Of a stretch of 64,000 bases of DNA, positions 16,377 to 24,135 are shown piece after piece. Source of the stretch: Streptomyces sp. NBC_00459 (GTDB lineage Bacteria > Actinomycetota > Actinomycetes > Streptomycetales > Streptomycetaceae). Every line of letters begins with the position of its first letter. The first letter of the stretch is position 1. The notes beneath the pieces were generated by a model. That model did not search any database and had not been told where the DNA came from. It was given only the letters and a program-made list of their open reading frames with translations. Both the position numbers and the translations under genes were made by a program. The DNA lies in assembly GCF_036013955.1 (NCBI RefSeq), contig NZ_CP107903.1, positions 5,084,001 through 5,148,000 on the forward strand, in the 5' to 3' direction.

Positions 16377-16516
16377 GGGACGCGAATCCGCCCTGGAAAA
16401 AGGGGGTCTGACAGTTTTTCACCCCAGAAAAGCCGGGAAATGCGCCACTGGGCGATTCGCTCGCTCAGGTGACGACTCGCTCCTGCGTCCGGTTGTGCCC
16501 CCGACTATGCCTCGAC

Positions 16517-17422
16517 CTATGCCTCGACTCGGTTCGCGGAGCGCAGCCGCGCGAAGCTACGGGCCAGTAGCCGGGACACGTGCATCTGGGAGACACCCAG
16601 TTCGGCGCTGATCTGCGACTGGGTGAGGTTGCTGTAGTAACGCAGCAGCAGGATGCGCTGTTCGCGTTCCGGGAGCTGGACCAGGAGATGGCGGACCAGA
16701 TCGCGGTGCTCCACGCCGTCCAGCGCGGGATCCTCGAAGCCGAGCCGGTCGACCAGACCGGGCAGACCGTCGCCCTCCTGGGCGGCCTCCAGCGAGGTCG
16801 CGTGGTACGAGCGGCCGGCCTCGATGCAGGACAGCACGTCGTCCTCGCTGATCCGCAGCCGCTCGGCGATCTCGGCGGTCGTCGGAGTACGCCCGAACGC
16901 CGTCGTCAGATCCTCCGTCGCCCCGGTGACCTGCACCCACAGCTCGTGCAGCCGGCGCGGTACGTGGACCGTGCGGACGTTGTCCCGGAAGTACCGCTTG
17001 ATCTCGCCGATGACGGTCGGCATCGCGAACGTCGGGAACTGCACGCCCCGGTCCGGGTCGAACCGGTCGATGGCGTTGATCAGACCGATGGTGCCGACCT
17101 GGACGACGTCCTCCATCGGCTCGTTGCGGGAGCGGAAGCGGGCGGCCGCGTAGCGCACGAGCGGGAGGTTCGCCTCGATGAGCGCCCCCCGTACGCGGTT
17201 GTGCTCCGGCGTGCCCGGCTCCAGCATCTTGAGCTGGCCGAAGAGCACCTGGGTGAGCGCCCGGGTGTCCGCGCCCCGGCTCCGCTGGGGGGCGGGCTCC
17301 TGAGGTGCGGGTTCCTGGGCGGTGGCTTCTCGGGCAGTGGCTTCCTGGGGTGGCGCAGTACTGGCCGACACGGTCAAGGCCACCTCTTCATCGGTCAACT
17401 CATCTGTCAACTCATCCGTCAA
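16517..17422 (-). CDS. sigF: Sporulation-type sigma factor SigF
   Basis: Up to 301 aa. Region 2 has LPLVRYAAARFRSRNEPMED and VQVGTIGLINAIDRFDPDRG; region 3 IKRYFRDNVRTVHVPRRLHE and TTAEIAERLRISEDDVLSCI; region 4 LPEREQRILLLRYYSNLTQS with ISAELGVSQMHVSRLLARSF. The sequence agrees closely with what I recall of Streptomyces SigF, a late sporulation sigma factor. The start is uncertain: TTG 17422 opens three 12-nt repeats of the type TTGACxGATGAx, each offering another TTG, and no clear ribosome site precedes them. The repeats encode acidic LTDE units. The Pro/Glu/Ala-rich leader to about residue 50 is variable in the family. Confidence 0.85.
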   Translation of the reverse strand: MTDELTDELTDEEVALTVSASTAPPQEATAREATAQEPAPQEPAPQRSRGADTRALTQVLFGQLKMLEPGTPEHNRVRGALIEANLPLVRYAAARFRSRNEPMEDVVQVGTIGLINAIDRFDPDRGVQFPTFAMPTVIGEIKRYFRDNVRTVHVPRRLHELWVQVTGATEDLTTAFGRTPTTAEIAERLRISEDDVLSCIEAGRSYHATSLEAAQEGDGLPGLVDRLGFEDPALDGVEHRDLVRHLLVQLPEREQRILLLRYYSNLTQSQISAELGVSQMHVSRLLARSFARLRSANRVEA

Positions 17423-17507
17423 AAGCGGTCATAGCATCACAAGACATGTGCACTGTGTGCAAGCACCCCATAACACCGTGTTGAGGAAGAGTTGGCCCAT
17501 AAGACGC

Positions 17508-17549
17508 AAAAAAGCCCCGCACTGTCCCGGATGATCCGGGGTGCGGGGC
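17508..17549 (-). terminator. Rho-independent terminator behind the Dabb gene
   Basis: GCCCCGCAC (17514-17522) pairs with GTGCGGGGC (17541-17549), and inside it CCCGGA/TCCGGG form a second perfect stem around TGA. On the minus strand the hairpin is followed by six T residues (A run 17508-17513). It ends transcription of the gene at 17570 before sigF. Confidence 0.85.
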
Positions 17550-17569
17550 GGTCTGCGCGGCCGTGCGGC

Positions 17570-17863
17570 TCAGAACTCGTAGTCGGCGATCACCCAGGTG
17601 GCGAACTCGCGCCAAGGTCCGGCAGCCGCCTGATGGGCCGGGTGCTCCAGGTACCGCTTCAGCGCATCCACGTCCTCGACCGCCGAGTTGATCGCGAAGT
17701 CGTAGGCGATGGGGCGGTCGGTGATGTTCCAGGCGCACTCCCAGAAGCGGAGTTCGTCGATCTGGCCGGGCAGGGCGCGGAAGGCCTCGACACCGGCCAC
17801 GACCCGTGGTTCGTCGCGCTGGACGCCCTCGTTGAGCTTGAAGAGGACCAGATGGCGGATCAC
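17570..17863 (-). CDS. Dabb-family (stress-responsive alpha/beta-barrel) protein
   Basis: 97 aa, a complete single Dabb domain: IRHLVLFKLNEGVQ at the start, the middle strand ITDRPIAYDFAINSAVEDVD, and the closing LKRYLEHPAHQAAAGPW. Dabb proteins are small dimeric barrels; some act on polyketides or aromatic compounds, many have unknown roles. The gene has its own strong terminator downstream and the small membrane-protein gene 36 bp upstream on the same strand. Confidence 0.8.
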   Translation of the reverse strand: MIRHLVLFKLNEGVQRDEPRVVAGVEAFRALPGQIDELRFWECAWNITDRPIAYDFAINSAVEDVDALKRYLEHPAHQAAAGPWREFATWVIADYEF

Positions 17864-17899
17864 ATGTACTCCCCGGCTGCTGTTCGGGCTGGCTGGCTG

Positions 17900-18076
17900 C
17901 TACTTGGCGCCGTCGGCGACCCAGGTCATGAAGTCGCCTATGGCGCTGGCCGCGTTCGAGATTCCTTCGAACGCTATCTGGACGTAGTCGGCGGCCTTCG
18001 ACGGGTCCGTGATGATCACATACAGCACGAAGACCACCACTGCGTAGACGGCGATCTTCTTCGAATTCACCGCCAC
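17900..18076 (-). CDS. Small single-pass membrane protein
   Basis: 58 aa from GTG 18076, which has GAGGGGGAGG upstream on the minus strand. One helix near the start (IAVYAVVVFVLYVIIT) is followed by a short amphipathic stretch (AADYVQIAFEGISNAASAIG). Longer in-frame readings would run into the tRNA and are rejected. The sequence shape is common in Streptomyces just behind tRNA-Ser; function unknown. Confidence 0.7.
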   Translation of the reverse strand: MAVNSKKIAVYAVVVFVLYVIITDPSKAADYVQIAFEGISNAASAIGDFMTWVADGAK

Positions 18077-18140
18077 GGCGGCCTCCCCCTCAGACCCGAC
18101 CAGACCCGACCGCACGACACCCGACTGATGTCGCACGAAA

Positions 18141-18162
18141 GGCCCCGCCATCCGGCGAGGCC
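18141..18162 (-). terminator. Hairpin after tRNA-Ser
   Basis: GGCCCCGCC (18141-18149) pairs with GGCGAGGCC (18154-18162) with one G-T pair and a 4-nt loop, followed on the minus strand by TTT. It stands 9 bp behind the tRNA 3' end and is its likely terminator. Confidence 0.65.
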
Positions 18163-18171
18163 CTTCTACAG

Positions 18172-18256
18172 CGGTAGCGGAGGGATTTGAACCCTCGGTG
18201 ACTTGCGCCACACTCGCTTTCGAGGCGAGCTCCTTCGGCCGCTCGGACACGCTACC
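18172..18256 (-). tRNA. tRNA-Ser (anticodon CGA)
   Basis: The minus strand folds as a class II tRNA of 85 nt. The acceptor stem is GGTAGCG/CGCTACC, the anticodon loop CTCGAAA sits on a CTCGC/GCGAG stem giving anticodon CGA, a long variable arm follows (GTGGCGCAAGTCACC), and the T arm is GAGGG-TTCAAAT-CCCTC. The discriminator base is G. The CCA end is not encoded. It reads UCG codons. Confidence 0.95.
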
Positions 18257-18341
18257 GAGGGAGACCTTACAGCAAGGTGTGGCGTGGTCCGAAATCCGTT
18301 TTCGTCGGCCCCCGCCGGTGCGTGGGCCGGTGTGTCAGCGG

Positions 18342-18776
18342 TCAGCGGTCGTGGCGGAAGAAGGTGGTGAGGAGGCCGGCGCAGTCGTCCGCGAGGACGC
18401 CGCCGATCACCTCGGGGCGGTGGTTGAGGCGGCGGTCGCGTACGACGTCCCAGAGGGAGCCGGCGGCGCCCGCCTTCTCGTCGCGGGCGCCGTAGACGAC
18501 CCGGTCGATCCGCGACTGCACGAGGGCGCCCGCGCACATCGTGCAGGGCTCCAGCGTGACGACGAGCGTGCAGCCGGTGAGCCGCCACTCCCCGAGCTTC
18601 GCCGCGGCCCGCCGCAGCGCGAGGACCTCCGCGTGCGCGGTCGGATCGCCCGTCGCCTCGCGCTCGTTGTGCCCGGCCGCGAGCACCGTCGTACCATCGG
18701 CGGCCAGGACGACGGCGCCGACGGGGACGTCACCGCCCAGGGCGGCCCGCCCGGCCTCGGCCATGGCGAGCCGCAT
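18342..18776 (-). CDS. tadA: tRNA adenosine(34) deaminase TadA
   Basis: 144 aa. It deaminates adenosine to inosine at the wobble position of tRNA-Arg(ACG). The zinc deaminase signature is complete: HAE (DPTAHAEVLALRRAA, with catalytic Glu) and PCTMCAGAL (LEPCTMCAGALVQSRIDRVV). Also typical are VPVGAVVL at the start and the FFRHDR end. ATG 18776 is used although no strong ribosome site precedes it. The gene follows the TadA-associated protein gene with a 65-bp gap, as in other actinomycetes. Confidence 0.95.
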   Translation of the reverse strand: MRLAMAEAGRAALGGDVPVGAVVLAADGTTVLAAGHNEREATGDPTAHAEVLALRRAAAKLGEWRLTGCTLVVTLEPCTMCAGALVQSRIDRVVYGARDEKAGAAGSLWDVVRDRRLNHRPEVIGGVLADDCAGLLTTFFRHDR

Positions 18777-18841
18777 CGCGGCCCGCCACGGATCACGTAC
18801 CGGGTCGGGCGTCCCTTCGTCGGTCGTCGGGCCCTCCTGGC

Positions 18842-19390
18842 TCAGCGCACCGTCTCCAGGACCTCCGACGCTCCCAGGGCCTCGGCGATCGCGCTCAGCG
18901 CGTCGTCGGCGTCCAGGGCGCGCAGTTCCTTCTCGCCGACGCCGAGGTCGTCGAGGATCACCGGGTCCCCCACGGGGCCGTGCGGCACCGCGTCGGCGGG
19001 GGCGATGGTGTCCTCATCGTCGGAGTCGGTGTCCGGATCGGAGTCCGACTCACCGTCCTCGGTGCCGTCGAGGTCGAGGGCGTCGAGATCCGGCTCGTCG
19101 GTGTCCGGATCACGGCCGAGCAGCTCGGCCGTGAGCAGGATCTCACCGTACGAACTACGAGAAGCGGCGGCGGCGTCGGAGACGTAGATCCGGGGGTCGT
19201 CCTCGCCGTCGATGCGGACGACGCCGAACCAGGCGTCCTCCTGCTCGATGAGCACCAGCACCGTGTCGTCCTCGGGGGAGGCTTCACGGGCCAGTTCGGC
19301 CAGGTCCGACAGGGTTTCCACATCGTCGAGCTCTGTGTCGCTCGCTTCCCACCCGTCTTCGGTGCGCGCGAGCAGTGCGGCGAAGTACAC
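18842..19390 (-). CDS. tRNA adenosine deaminase-associated protein
   Basis: 182 aa, acidic. The N-terminal half (YFAALLARTEDGWEASDTEL and DTVLVLIEQEDAWFGVVRID) is followed by an Asp/Glu/Ser-rich low-complexity stretch (about 105-130) and a helical end (DADDALSAIAEALGASEVLE). This is the actinobacterial family always found directly upstream of tadA and named for that association; its biochemical role is not established. The acidic run would keep it soluble or let it bind basic partners. Confidence 0.88.
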   Translation of the reverse strand: MYFAALLARTEDGWEASDTELDDVETLSDLAELAREASPEDDTVLVLIEQEDAWFGVVRIDGEDDPRIYVSDAAAASRSSYGEILLTAELLGRDPDTDEPDLDALDLDGTEDGESDSDPDTDSDDEDTIAPADAVPHGPVGDPVILDDLGVGEKELRALDADDALSAIAEALGASEVLETVR

Positions 19391-19653
19391 CGTGACTCTC
19401 CCACTGTTCCTAGGCGTGCCGGTTGGGGGTCCCCCCGGCGGAGGTTACGGGCGGGGCAGGCTGTGCGCCGAGCCCCACCCACTCGGAATCGTGGCAGAAA
19501 CGGAGCGTTCAGGGGACGTCTTCGCCACCCTGTGTCCGGCTCTTTTGATCGCTTGTCGGTCGAGCCCTTCAGCAGCGCTCTCGTTGCTGCCACCAGCGGA
19601 TCGTAACCGGCTTCCCTCACCGCCCTCGCACGGCTACCCCTTCAACGCGCGTA

Positions 19654-19839
19654 CTACCAGCGGAACGTACGCATGCGCATGGCGTGGCGGAGGCGGGCGG
19701 CCTTGGCGCGGCGGGGCTGGACACGGTCGCGCAACTCGCGTGCCTCGGTCAGCTCGCGCAGGAAGACGGCCCGGCGTCGACGCCGTTCGGCCTCGGTCTC
19801 CGACGCTTTCCGGTCGCGGTCGGGTTCCTGGTCAGGCAT
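19654..19839 (-). CDS. Small basic conserved protein
   Basis: 61 aa, about one third Arg/Lys, mostly one predicted helix (ETEAERRRRRAVFLRELTEA, then ARELRDRVQPRRAKAARLRH). ATG 19839 on the minus strand. A small gene of this type sits between tadA and upp in several Streptomyces chromosomes as I recall them. Basic and without membrane segment, it may bind nucleic acid. Coding status is likely but function is unknown. Confidence 0.55.
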   Translation of the reverse strand: MPDQEPDRDRKASETEAERRRRRAVFLRELTEARELRDRVQPRRAKAARLRHAMRMRTFRW

Positions 19840-19909
19840 GGGCAGACACCCCCAATCCGTCCATCCACCTTCCCTCCCCCGGGCGGTTTGATGCCAGCGG
19901 AGGGGTGAG

Positions 19910-19970
19910 GGGGAGCGGAGTCGCTGTACGGGGAAGCGGAACCGCTGTATGGGGGAGCGGGCCGCTGTAC
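19910..19970. repeat. Triple 20-bp tandem repeat with inner dyads upstream of upp
   Basis: Three adjoining copies lie at 19910-19929, 19930-19950 and 19951-19970, each of the form GGGGAGCGGnnCCGCTGTAC. Copy 2 contains the perfect dyad AGCGGAACCGCT, copy 3 AGCGGGCCGCT, copy 1 a one-mismatch version. The 20-21-bp period places the dyads on the same helix face. The block ends 24 bp before the upp start codon, so it covers the promoter or leader. Confidence 0.6.
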
Positions 19971-19994
19971 GTGACCACGGCTACTGTTAGGGAC

Positions 19995-20630
19995 ATGCGT
20001 CTCCACGTCGTCGACCACCCTCTGGTCGCCCACAAGCTCACCACCTTGCGCGACCAGCGCACCGACTCCGCGACCTTCCGCCGTCTCGCCGACGAGCTGG
20101 TCACCCTGCTCGCCTACGAGGCCACGCGCGACGTGCGTACCGAACAGGTCGACATCACGACGCCGGTCGCCTCGACCACGGGCGTCAAGCTGTCCTACCC
20201 GCGCCCGCTGGTGGTGCCGATCCTGCGGGCCGGTCTCGGCATGCTGGACGGCATGGTCCGGCTGCTGCCGACCGCCGAGGTGGGCTTCATGGGCATGGTG
20301 CGCGACGAGGAGACGCTCCAGGCGTCCACGTACGCCACCCGCATGCCGGAGGACCTCTCCGGGCGCCAGGTGTACGTCCTCGACCCGATGCTCGCCACCG
20401 GCGGCACCCTGGTCGCGGCGATCCAGGAGCTGATCAAGCGCGGCGCCGACGATGTGACGGCCGTGGTCCTGCTGGCCGCCCCGGAGGGCGTCGAGGTCAT
20501 GGAACGCGAGCTGGCGGGCACCCCGGTGACCGTGGTGACGGCCTCGATCGACGAGCGCCTGAACGAGCACGGCTACATCGTCCCGGGCCTCGGCGACGCG
20601 GGCGACCGGCTGTACGGCGCGGCCGAGTAG
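19995..20630 (+). CDS. upp: Uracil phosphoribosyltransferase
   Basis: 211 aa. It converts uracil and PRPP to UMP in pyrimidine salvage. Conserved parts are present: VDHPLVAHKLTTLRD at the start, VPILRAGLGMLDGM, the PRPP-binding loop YVLDPMLATGGTLVAAIQEL, and the uracil-binding end IDERLNEHGYIVPGLGDAGD. Length and motifs are standard. ATG 19995 is only a few bases after a weak AGGGA, and TACTGT at 19982-19987 could be a -10 box, so the transcript may be leaderless or nearly so. The triple repeat upstream suggests special regulation. Confidence 0.97.
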   Translation: MRLHVVDHPLVAHKLTTLRDQRTDSATFRRLADELVTLLAYEATRDVRTEQVDITTPVASTTGVKLSYPRPLVVPILRAGLGMLDGMVRLLPTAEVGFMGMVRDEETLQASTYATRMPEDLSGRQVYVLDPMLATGGTLVAAIQELIKRGADDVTAVVLLAAPEGVEVMERELAGTPVTVVTASIDERLNEHGYIVPGLGDAGDRLYGAAE

Positions 20631-20659
20631 TACCGAACAGGCAGTACGGAGTACGAGGC

Positions 20660-21310
20660 TCAGCAGCTCTTCTGGGTGCTGGAGGGCGTCGGCGCGGGAC
20701 CGGTCAGTGCGGCCAGGGCCTGGTCGGCGTCCTTTTTGCTGGTCAGGGCCGTGAACTTGGTGCCGATGAGCAGGTCGACCTCGGTGGCCGACGCACGCGC
20801 GTCGGTCTTCACCTGGGCGCCGGCCAGCTGGGTGCCGAGCACGGGCAGGGCGGCCCGGGCGGCCGACTTCGCGCCGAGCACTATTCCGGCTCCGGCGATC
20901 TTCTTGTCGTAGGCCTTGGGCGCGTTGCCGACGTCGCCGATGCGGAAGCCGCGCCTGCGCAGCTCGTCGGCGGCCTGCTTGGCCAGGCCGCTGCGGGGCG
21001 TGGCGTTCAGGACGTTGACGGTGATCCCGCCGGGCTTGGGCAGCGTTCTGGGCGCCGTCGGCGCCGTGGCCGTCGGAGTCGCTTTGGTGGCGCAGTCCGA
21101 CTTCGGTCCCGCTGCCGTGGCCTTGCTGCCGCCGCCGGTGAAGACGTCGATGAGCTGCAAGGTGCCCCAGCCGATCAGGCCGAGGGCGGCGACGGAGGCC
21201 ACGAGTCCGAGCACGAACCTGCGGCGCCCCCGGGGTCGGCGCATCCGCGGGTACTTGTCCCCCGTGATGCGGTACTGGCCGCCCATTCCGGGGGGAGTCA
21301 GCATGCTCAT
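20660..21310 (-). CDS. Membrane-anchored LytR_C-domain protein
   Basis: 216 aa. A short cytoplasmic basic leader (RMRRPRGRRR) precedes one transmembrane helix (about 32-54), a Thr/Pro-rich linker, and a LytR/CpsA/Psr C-terminal domain at about 95-185 (ITVNVLNATPRSGLAKQAAD, ELRRRGFRIGDVGNAP, ATEVDLLIGTKF). LytR_C domains occur on cell-wall polymer ligases and as stand-alone envelope proteins; the catalytic LCP domain is absent here. It is convergent with upp (29-bp gap). It may bind or position wall components. Confidence 0.85.
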   Translation of the reverse strand: MSMLTPPGMGGQYRITGDKYPRMRRPRGRRRFVLGLVASVAALGLIGWGTLQLIDVFTGGGSKATAAGPKSDCATKATPTATAPTAPRTLPKPGGITVNVLNATPRSGLAKQAADELRRRGFRIGDVGNAPKAYDKKIAGAGIVLGAKSAARAALPVLGTQLAGAQVKTDARASATEVDLLIGTKFTALTSKKDADQALAALTGPAPTPSSTQKSC

Positions 21311-21412
21311 GGGCGCAGCGTAGTGCGCCCGGGCGGCGATGCCTACTAAATGATCATTGACCCGGCCGCAGTACTACCCGAAAGGGCCAATAAGCGTCGC
21401 GAGAAAGGCTGT

Positions 21413-21432
21413 AGGGCCCCGCGTGAGGCCCT
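21413..21432 (-). terminator. Hairpin behind the ParB-like small gene
   Basis: AGGGCC (21413-21418) pairs with GGCCCT (21427-21432) around an 8-nt loop, 16 bp after the stop of the minus-strand gene ending at 21448. No T run follows, as is usual in Streptomyces. Confidence 0.35.
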
Positions 21433-21447
21433 CCGCCGGACCGTCCG

Positions 21448-21744
21448 TCAGTCCATTTCGAGGACGCGGGCGTGCAGCACCTGACGTTGCTGGAGGGCCG
21501 CCCTGACCGCGCGGTGCAGACCGTCCTCCAGATACAGGTCGCCCTGCCACTTCACGACATGCGCGAAGAGGTCGCCGTAGAACGTCGAGTCCTCGGCGAG
21601 CAGGGTTTCCAGGTCGAGCTGGCCCTTGGTCGTCACGAGCTGATCGAGGCGGACCGGGCGCGGCGCGACGTCCGCCCACTGCCGGGTGCTTTCCCGGCCG
21701 TGGTCGGGGTACGGCCGGCCGTTTCCGATGCGCTTGAAGATCAC
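21448..21744 (-). CDS. Conserved actinobacterial protein with ParB-like DGLHR motif
   Basis: 98 aa: IFKRIGNGRPYPDHGRES, RPVRLDQLVTTKGQLDLETL, and YLEDGLHRAVRAALQQRQVL. The strand followed by D-G-x-H-R and a helix is the pattern of ParB/sulfiredoxin-type folds. Automatic annotation sometimes calls such proteins VapB-like antitoxins, for which I see no partner toxin. ATG 21744 on the minus strand; divergent from the HerA-like gene (104 bp). Conserved with its neighbours between upp and herA, which speaks for a housekeeping role. Function unknown. Confidence 0.7.
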   Translation of the reverse strand: MIFKRIGNGRPYPDHGRESTRQWADVAPRPVRLDQLVTTKGQLDLETLLAEDSTFYGDLFAHVVKWQGDLYLEDGLHRAVRAALQQRQVLHARVLEMD

Positions 21745-21848
21745 ACGGAAAGCCTACCGGTCCAGACGTTCCGGGCGCAGCCATGGAGACGGAGTGCGAC
21801 GCTGGAAAAGATGCTGTAAAGCGGGGCAAAACGGAAGAGGGGCCCGAC

Positions 21849-23504
21849 ATGAGCGACAGCGAGACCGTGCCATCGGCCACCACGGAGGCCGTGACGGAGT
21901 CCTTGCCACCGGCAAACGCGCCCGGTTCGCCACCCCGTGCCCCTGGGAGCGCTCCCGCGCTCCCCCGGCCCGCTCTGGAGATCGCCGCCGGGTACGCCTT
22001 CACCGGCCCGGCACTCGATCTGGGCGCCCTGCTGTGGGACGGGACGTGCCTCCCGGACGCCCAGATCCGCATCCCGCTGCCCATGCTCAACCGGCACGGT
22101 CTGGTCGCGGGGGCCACCGGGACCGGCAAGACCAAGACGCTCCAGCTGATCGCCGAACAGCTCAGCGCCCAAGGTGTGCCCGTTTTCCTGGCCGATGTGA
22201 AGGGTGACGTCTCCGGGATCTCCGCGCCGGGGACGATGAACGACAGGGTCGCGTCCCGTGCCGCCGAGGTGCACCAGAAGTGGACGGCGACCGGTTTCCC
22301 CGCCGAGTTCTACGCCCTGGGCGGTCTCGGCCACGGCATCCCGGTGCGGGCCACGATCACCAGTTTCGGCCCGGTGCTGCTGTCCAAGGTGCTCCAGCTC
22401 AACCAGACCCAGGAGCAGTCACTCGGCCTGGTCTTCCACTACGCCGACCAGAAGGGGCTGGAGCTGCTCGACCTGAAGGACCTGCGGGCCGTCGTCGCCT
22501 TCCTCACCTCCGACGAGGGCAAGGAGGAGCTGAAGGGCATCGGCGGACTCTCGACGGCCACGGCCGGGGTGATCCTGCGGTCCCTCACCGCCTTCGAGGC
22601 GCAGGGCATGGCGGACTTCTTCGGCGAACCGGAGTTCGACACGGCCGAGTTGCTGCGTACGGCGTCGGACGGCCGGGGCATGGTCTCGGTGCTCGAACTG
22701 CCCGCCGTACAGGACCGGCCGCAGCTGTTCTCCACCTTCCTGATGTGGCTGCTGGCCGACCTCTTCCACGATCTCCCGGAGGTCGGGGACTCCGACAAAC
22801 CCAAGCTCGTCTTCTTCTTCGACGAGGCGCATCTGCTCTTCAACGACGCGTCGAAGGCCTTCCTGGACGCGATCACCCAGACCGTGCGCCTCATCCGCTC
22901 GAAGGGGGTGGGCGTCTTCTTCGTGACGCAGACGCCGAAGGACGTTCCCGCCGATGTCCTCGCCCAGCTCGGCAACCGCGTCCAGCACGCGCTGCGTGCC
23001 TTCACCCCGGACGACCAGAAGGCCCTCAAGGCCACGGTGAAGACCTTCCCGAACTCGGCGTACGACCTGGAGGAACTGCTCACCGGCCTCGGGACGGGTG
23101 AGGCGGTGGTCACCGTCCTGAGCGAGAAGGGCGCCCCGACCCCGGTCGCCGCGACCCGGCTGCGCGCCCCCGAGTCCCTGATGGGCCCGGTCGACGCTGG
23201 GGTCCTCGACCAGGCGGTCAGGGCCTCGCAGCTCCACGACCGTTACGCACAGGCTGTGGACAGAGAGTCGGCGTACGAGAGGCTGGCGGCGGCGAAGCCC
23301 TCCGGGGGAGCCGGCGGCGCCAAGGGTCCGGACGAGATGAGGCCCAAGGAGTCCAAGGCGCCTGCGGCGCCCAAGGAGGATCCCTCGGTCGTCCAGCAGG
23401 TGGTGGGCAGCGGCGTGTTCAAGTCGCTGGCCCGGTCCCTGGGGACGCAGATCGGGCGCGAGATCACCCGCTCCCTCTTCGGCACGGCACGGCGGAGGCG
23501 GTAG
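21849..23504 (+). CDS. HerA-like (DUF853) ATPase/helicase
   Basis: 551 aa from ATG 21849 (GAAGAGGGG upstream). Walker A is AGATGTGKTKT at about 88-97, followed by VFLADVKGDVSGIS. Walker B is KLVFFFDEAHLLF near 318-330, and the arginine/sensor region IRSKGVGVFFVTQTPKDVPA follows. This is the DUF853 branch of the HerA/FtsK superfamily, bacterial ATPases possibly acting in DNA translocation or repair; the exact role is unsettled. The C-terminal 80 residues are Lys/Pro/Ala rich and end in a basic RTARRRR-like tail. No NurA nuclease gene is adjacent. Confidence 0.88.
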   Translation: MSDSETVPSATTEAVTESLPPANAPGSPPRAPGSAPALPRPALEIAAGYAFTGPALDLGALLWDGTCLPDAQIRIPLPMLNRHGLVAGATGTGKTKTLQLIAEQLSAQGVPVFLADVKGDVSGISAPGTMNDRVASRAAEVHQKWTATGFPAEFYALGGLGHGIPVRATITSFGPVLLSKVLQLNQTQEQSLGLVFHYADQKGLELLDLKDLRAVVAFLTSDEGKEELKGIGGLSTATAGVILRSLTAFEAQGMADFFGEPEFDTAELLRTASDGRGMVSVLELPAVQDRPQLFSTFLMWLLADLFHDLPEVGDSDKPKLVFFFDEAHLLFNDASKAFLDAITQTVRLIRSKGVGVFFVTQTPKDVPADVLAQLGNRVQHALRAFTPDDQKALKATVKTFPNSAYDLEELLTGLGTGEAVVTVLSEKGAPTPVAATRLRAPESLMGPVDAGVLDQAVRASQLHDRYAQAVDRESAYERLAAAKPSGGAGGAKGPDEMRPKESKAPAAPKEDPSVVQQVVGSGVFKSLARSLGTQIGREITRSLFGTARRRR

Positions 23505-23532
23505 CCGCAGAGGCCCCGCCCCCGCCGCCCGG

Positions 23533-23664
23533 TCAGTGGCCCGGCTGCTCCGCGGGCTGCTGCGGCTTGACCTCCTTGGCCTCCTTGACCTGCGGTTTCG
23601 GTGCGTTGCGTACGGCCTCGGCGCGCAACAGGGCGCGCAGGAGCACGTAGGGGTCGATCGCCAT
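23533..23664 (-). CDS. 43-aa small protein
   Basis: A short frame starting MAIDPYVLLRALLRAEAVRN and ending with a Lys/Glu/Gln/Pro-rich tail (PKPQVKEAKEVKPQQPAEQ). ATG 23664 has AAGGAA eight bases upstream on the minus strand, and third codon positions are almost all G or C. The first 20 residues form an amphipathic helix. It stands between the HerA-like gene (convergent, 28 bp) and an exported-protein gene. Function unknown. Confidence 0.5.
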   Translation of the reverse strand: MAIDPYVLLRALLRAEAVRNAPKPQVKEAKEVKPQQPAEQPGH

Positions 23665-23730
23665 GTCGGTGTTCCTTGTCCCGTGTGTCGTACGGAGTGA
23701 CTGACTGATGGACCGGGGGAGCCGGGTCCG

Positions 23731-24069
23731 TCAGCAGCGCAGGACCACCGAGCGCAGGGCTCGCAGGGAAGGAGGGGTGGGTGCGATGCGGGGTGGCGGC
23801 AGGGGCCGGGCGGTGGGAGCCGGGGCCGGGGCCGGTGCGGGCCGCGGCGGTACGTTACGGGCGGTGCCCCGCGTCACCGGCCGCGGCACGGTGTCCAGGG
23901 CGTCGTACTCGAAGACGGGCGAGCCGCTCTCGGTCACCGTCGCGGAGAGGGGCACCGCCTGGGCGCCCGCGTACCCGCCCGGCAGGGACAGGGCGAGCAG
24001 CAGGACGAACGCCCGCAGCCAGGCACGCCGACGGGCGTGACCGAGAGCCTGCGGTGCGACGGTGCTCAC
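23731..24069 (-). CDS. Small exported, proline-rich protein
   Basis: 112 aa from GTG 24069. A basic leader and hydrophobic core (RAWLRAFVLLLALSLPGGYA) with a likely cleavage after AGA near residue 36 indicate secretion. The mature part has a short beta-like segment (VPLSATVTESGSPVFEYDAL) and a Pro/Ala repeat (RPAPAPAPAPTARPLPPPR), ending in a lone cysteine (VVLRC). The preceding ribosome site is weak (GGGAG). It and the 43-aa gene probably form one transcript. Function unknown. Confidence 0.55.
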   Translation of the reverse strand: MSTVAPQALGHARRRAWLRAFVLLLALSLPGGYAGAQAVPLSATVTESGSPVFEYDALDTVPRPVTRGTARNVPPRPAPAPAPAPTARPLPPPRIAPTPPSLRALRSVVLRC

Positions 24070-24135
24070 GGGGTGTGTCTCCCGTGCGCGGGACGTCGCT
24101 CATCCCACCGGCGGGGAGAACCGCCCGGATGGCTG

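Noticed and set aside
17900..18250. Longer reading of the 58-aa membrane protein beginning within the tRNA gene
   Set aside because: The extra 58 residues come from tRNA-Ser and its terminator; a good ribosome site precedes GTG 18076.
18172..18256. tRNA-Ser as an integration site for a mobile element
   Set aside because: No integrase, no direct repeat of the tRNA 3' end and no change of gene content nearby; the flanks are conserved core genes.
21448..21744. VapB-type antitoxin
   Set aside because: No VapC/PIN toxin is adjacent, the protein lacks an AbrB or RHH fold by eye, and it lies in conserved core DNA.
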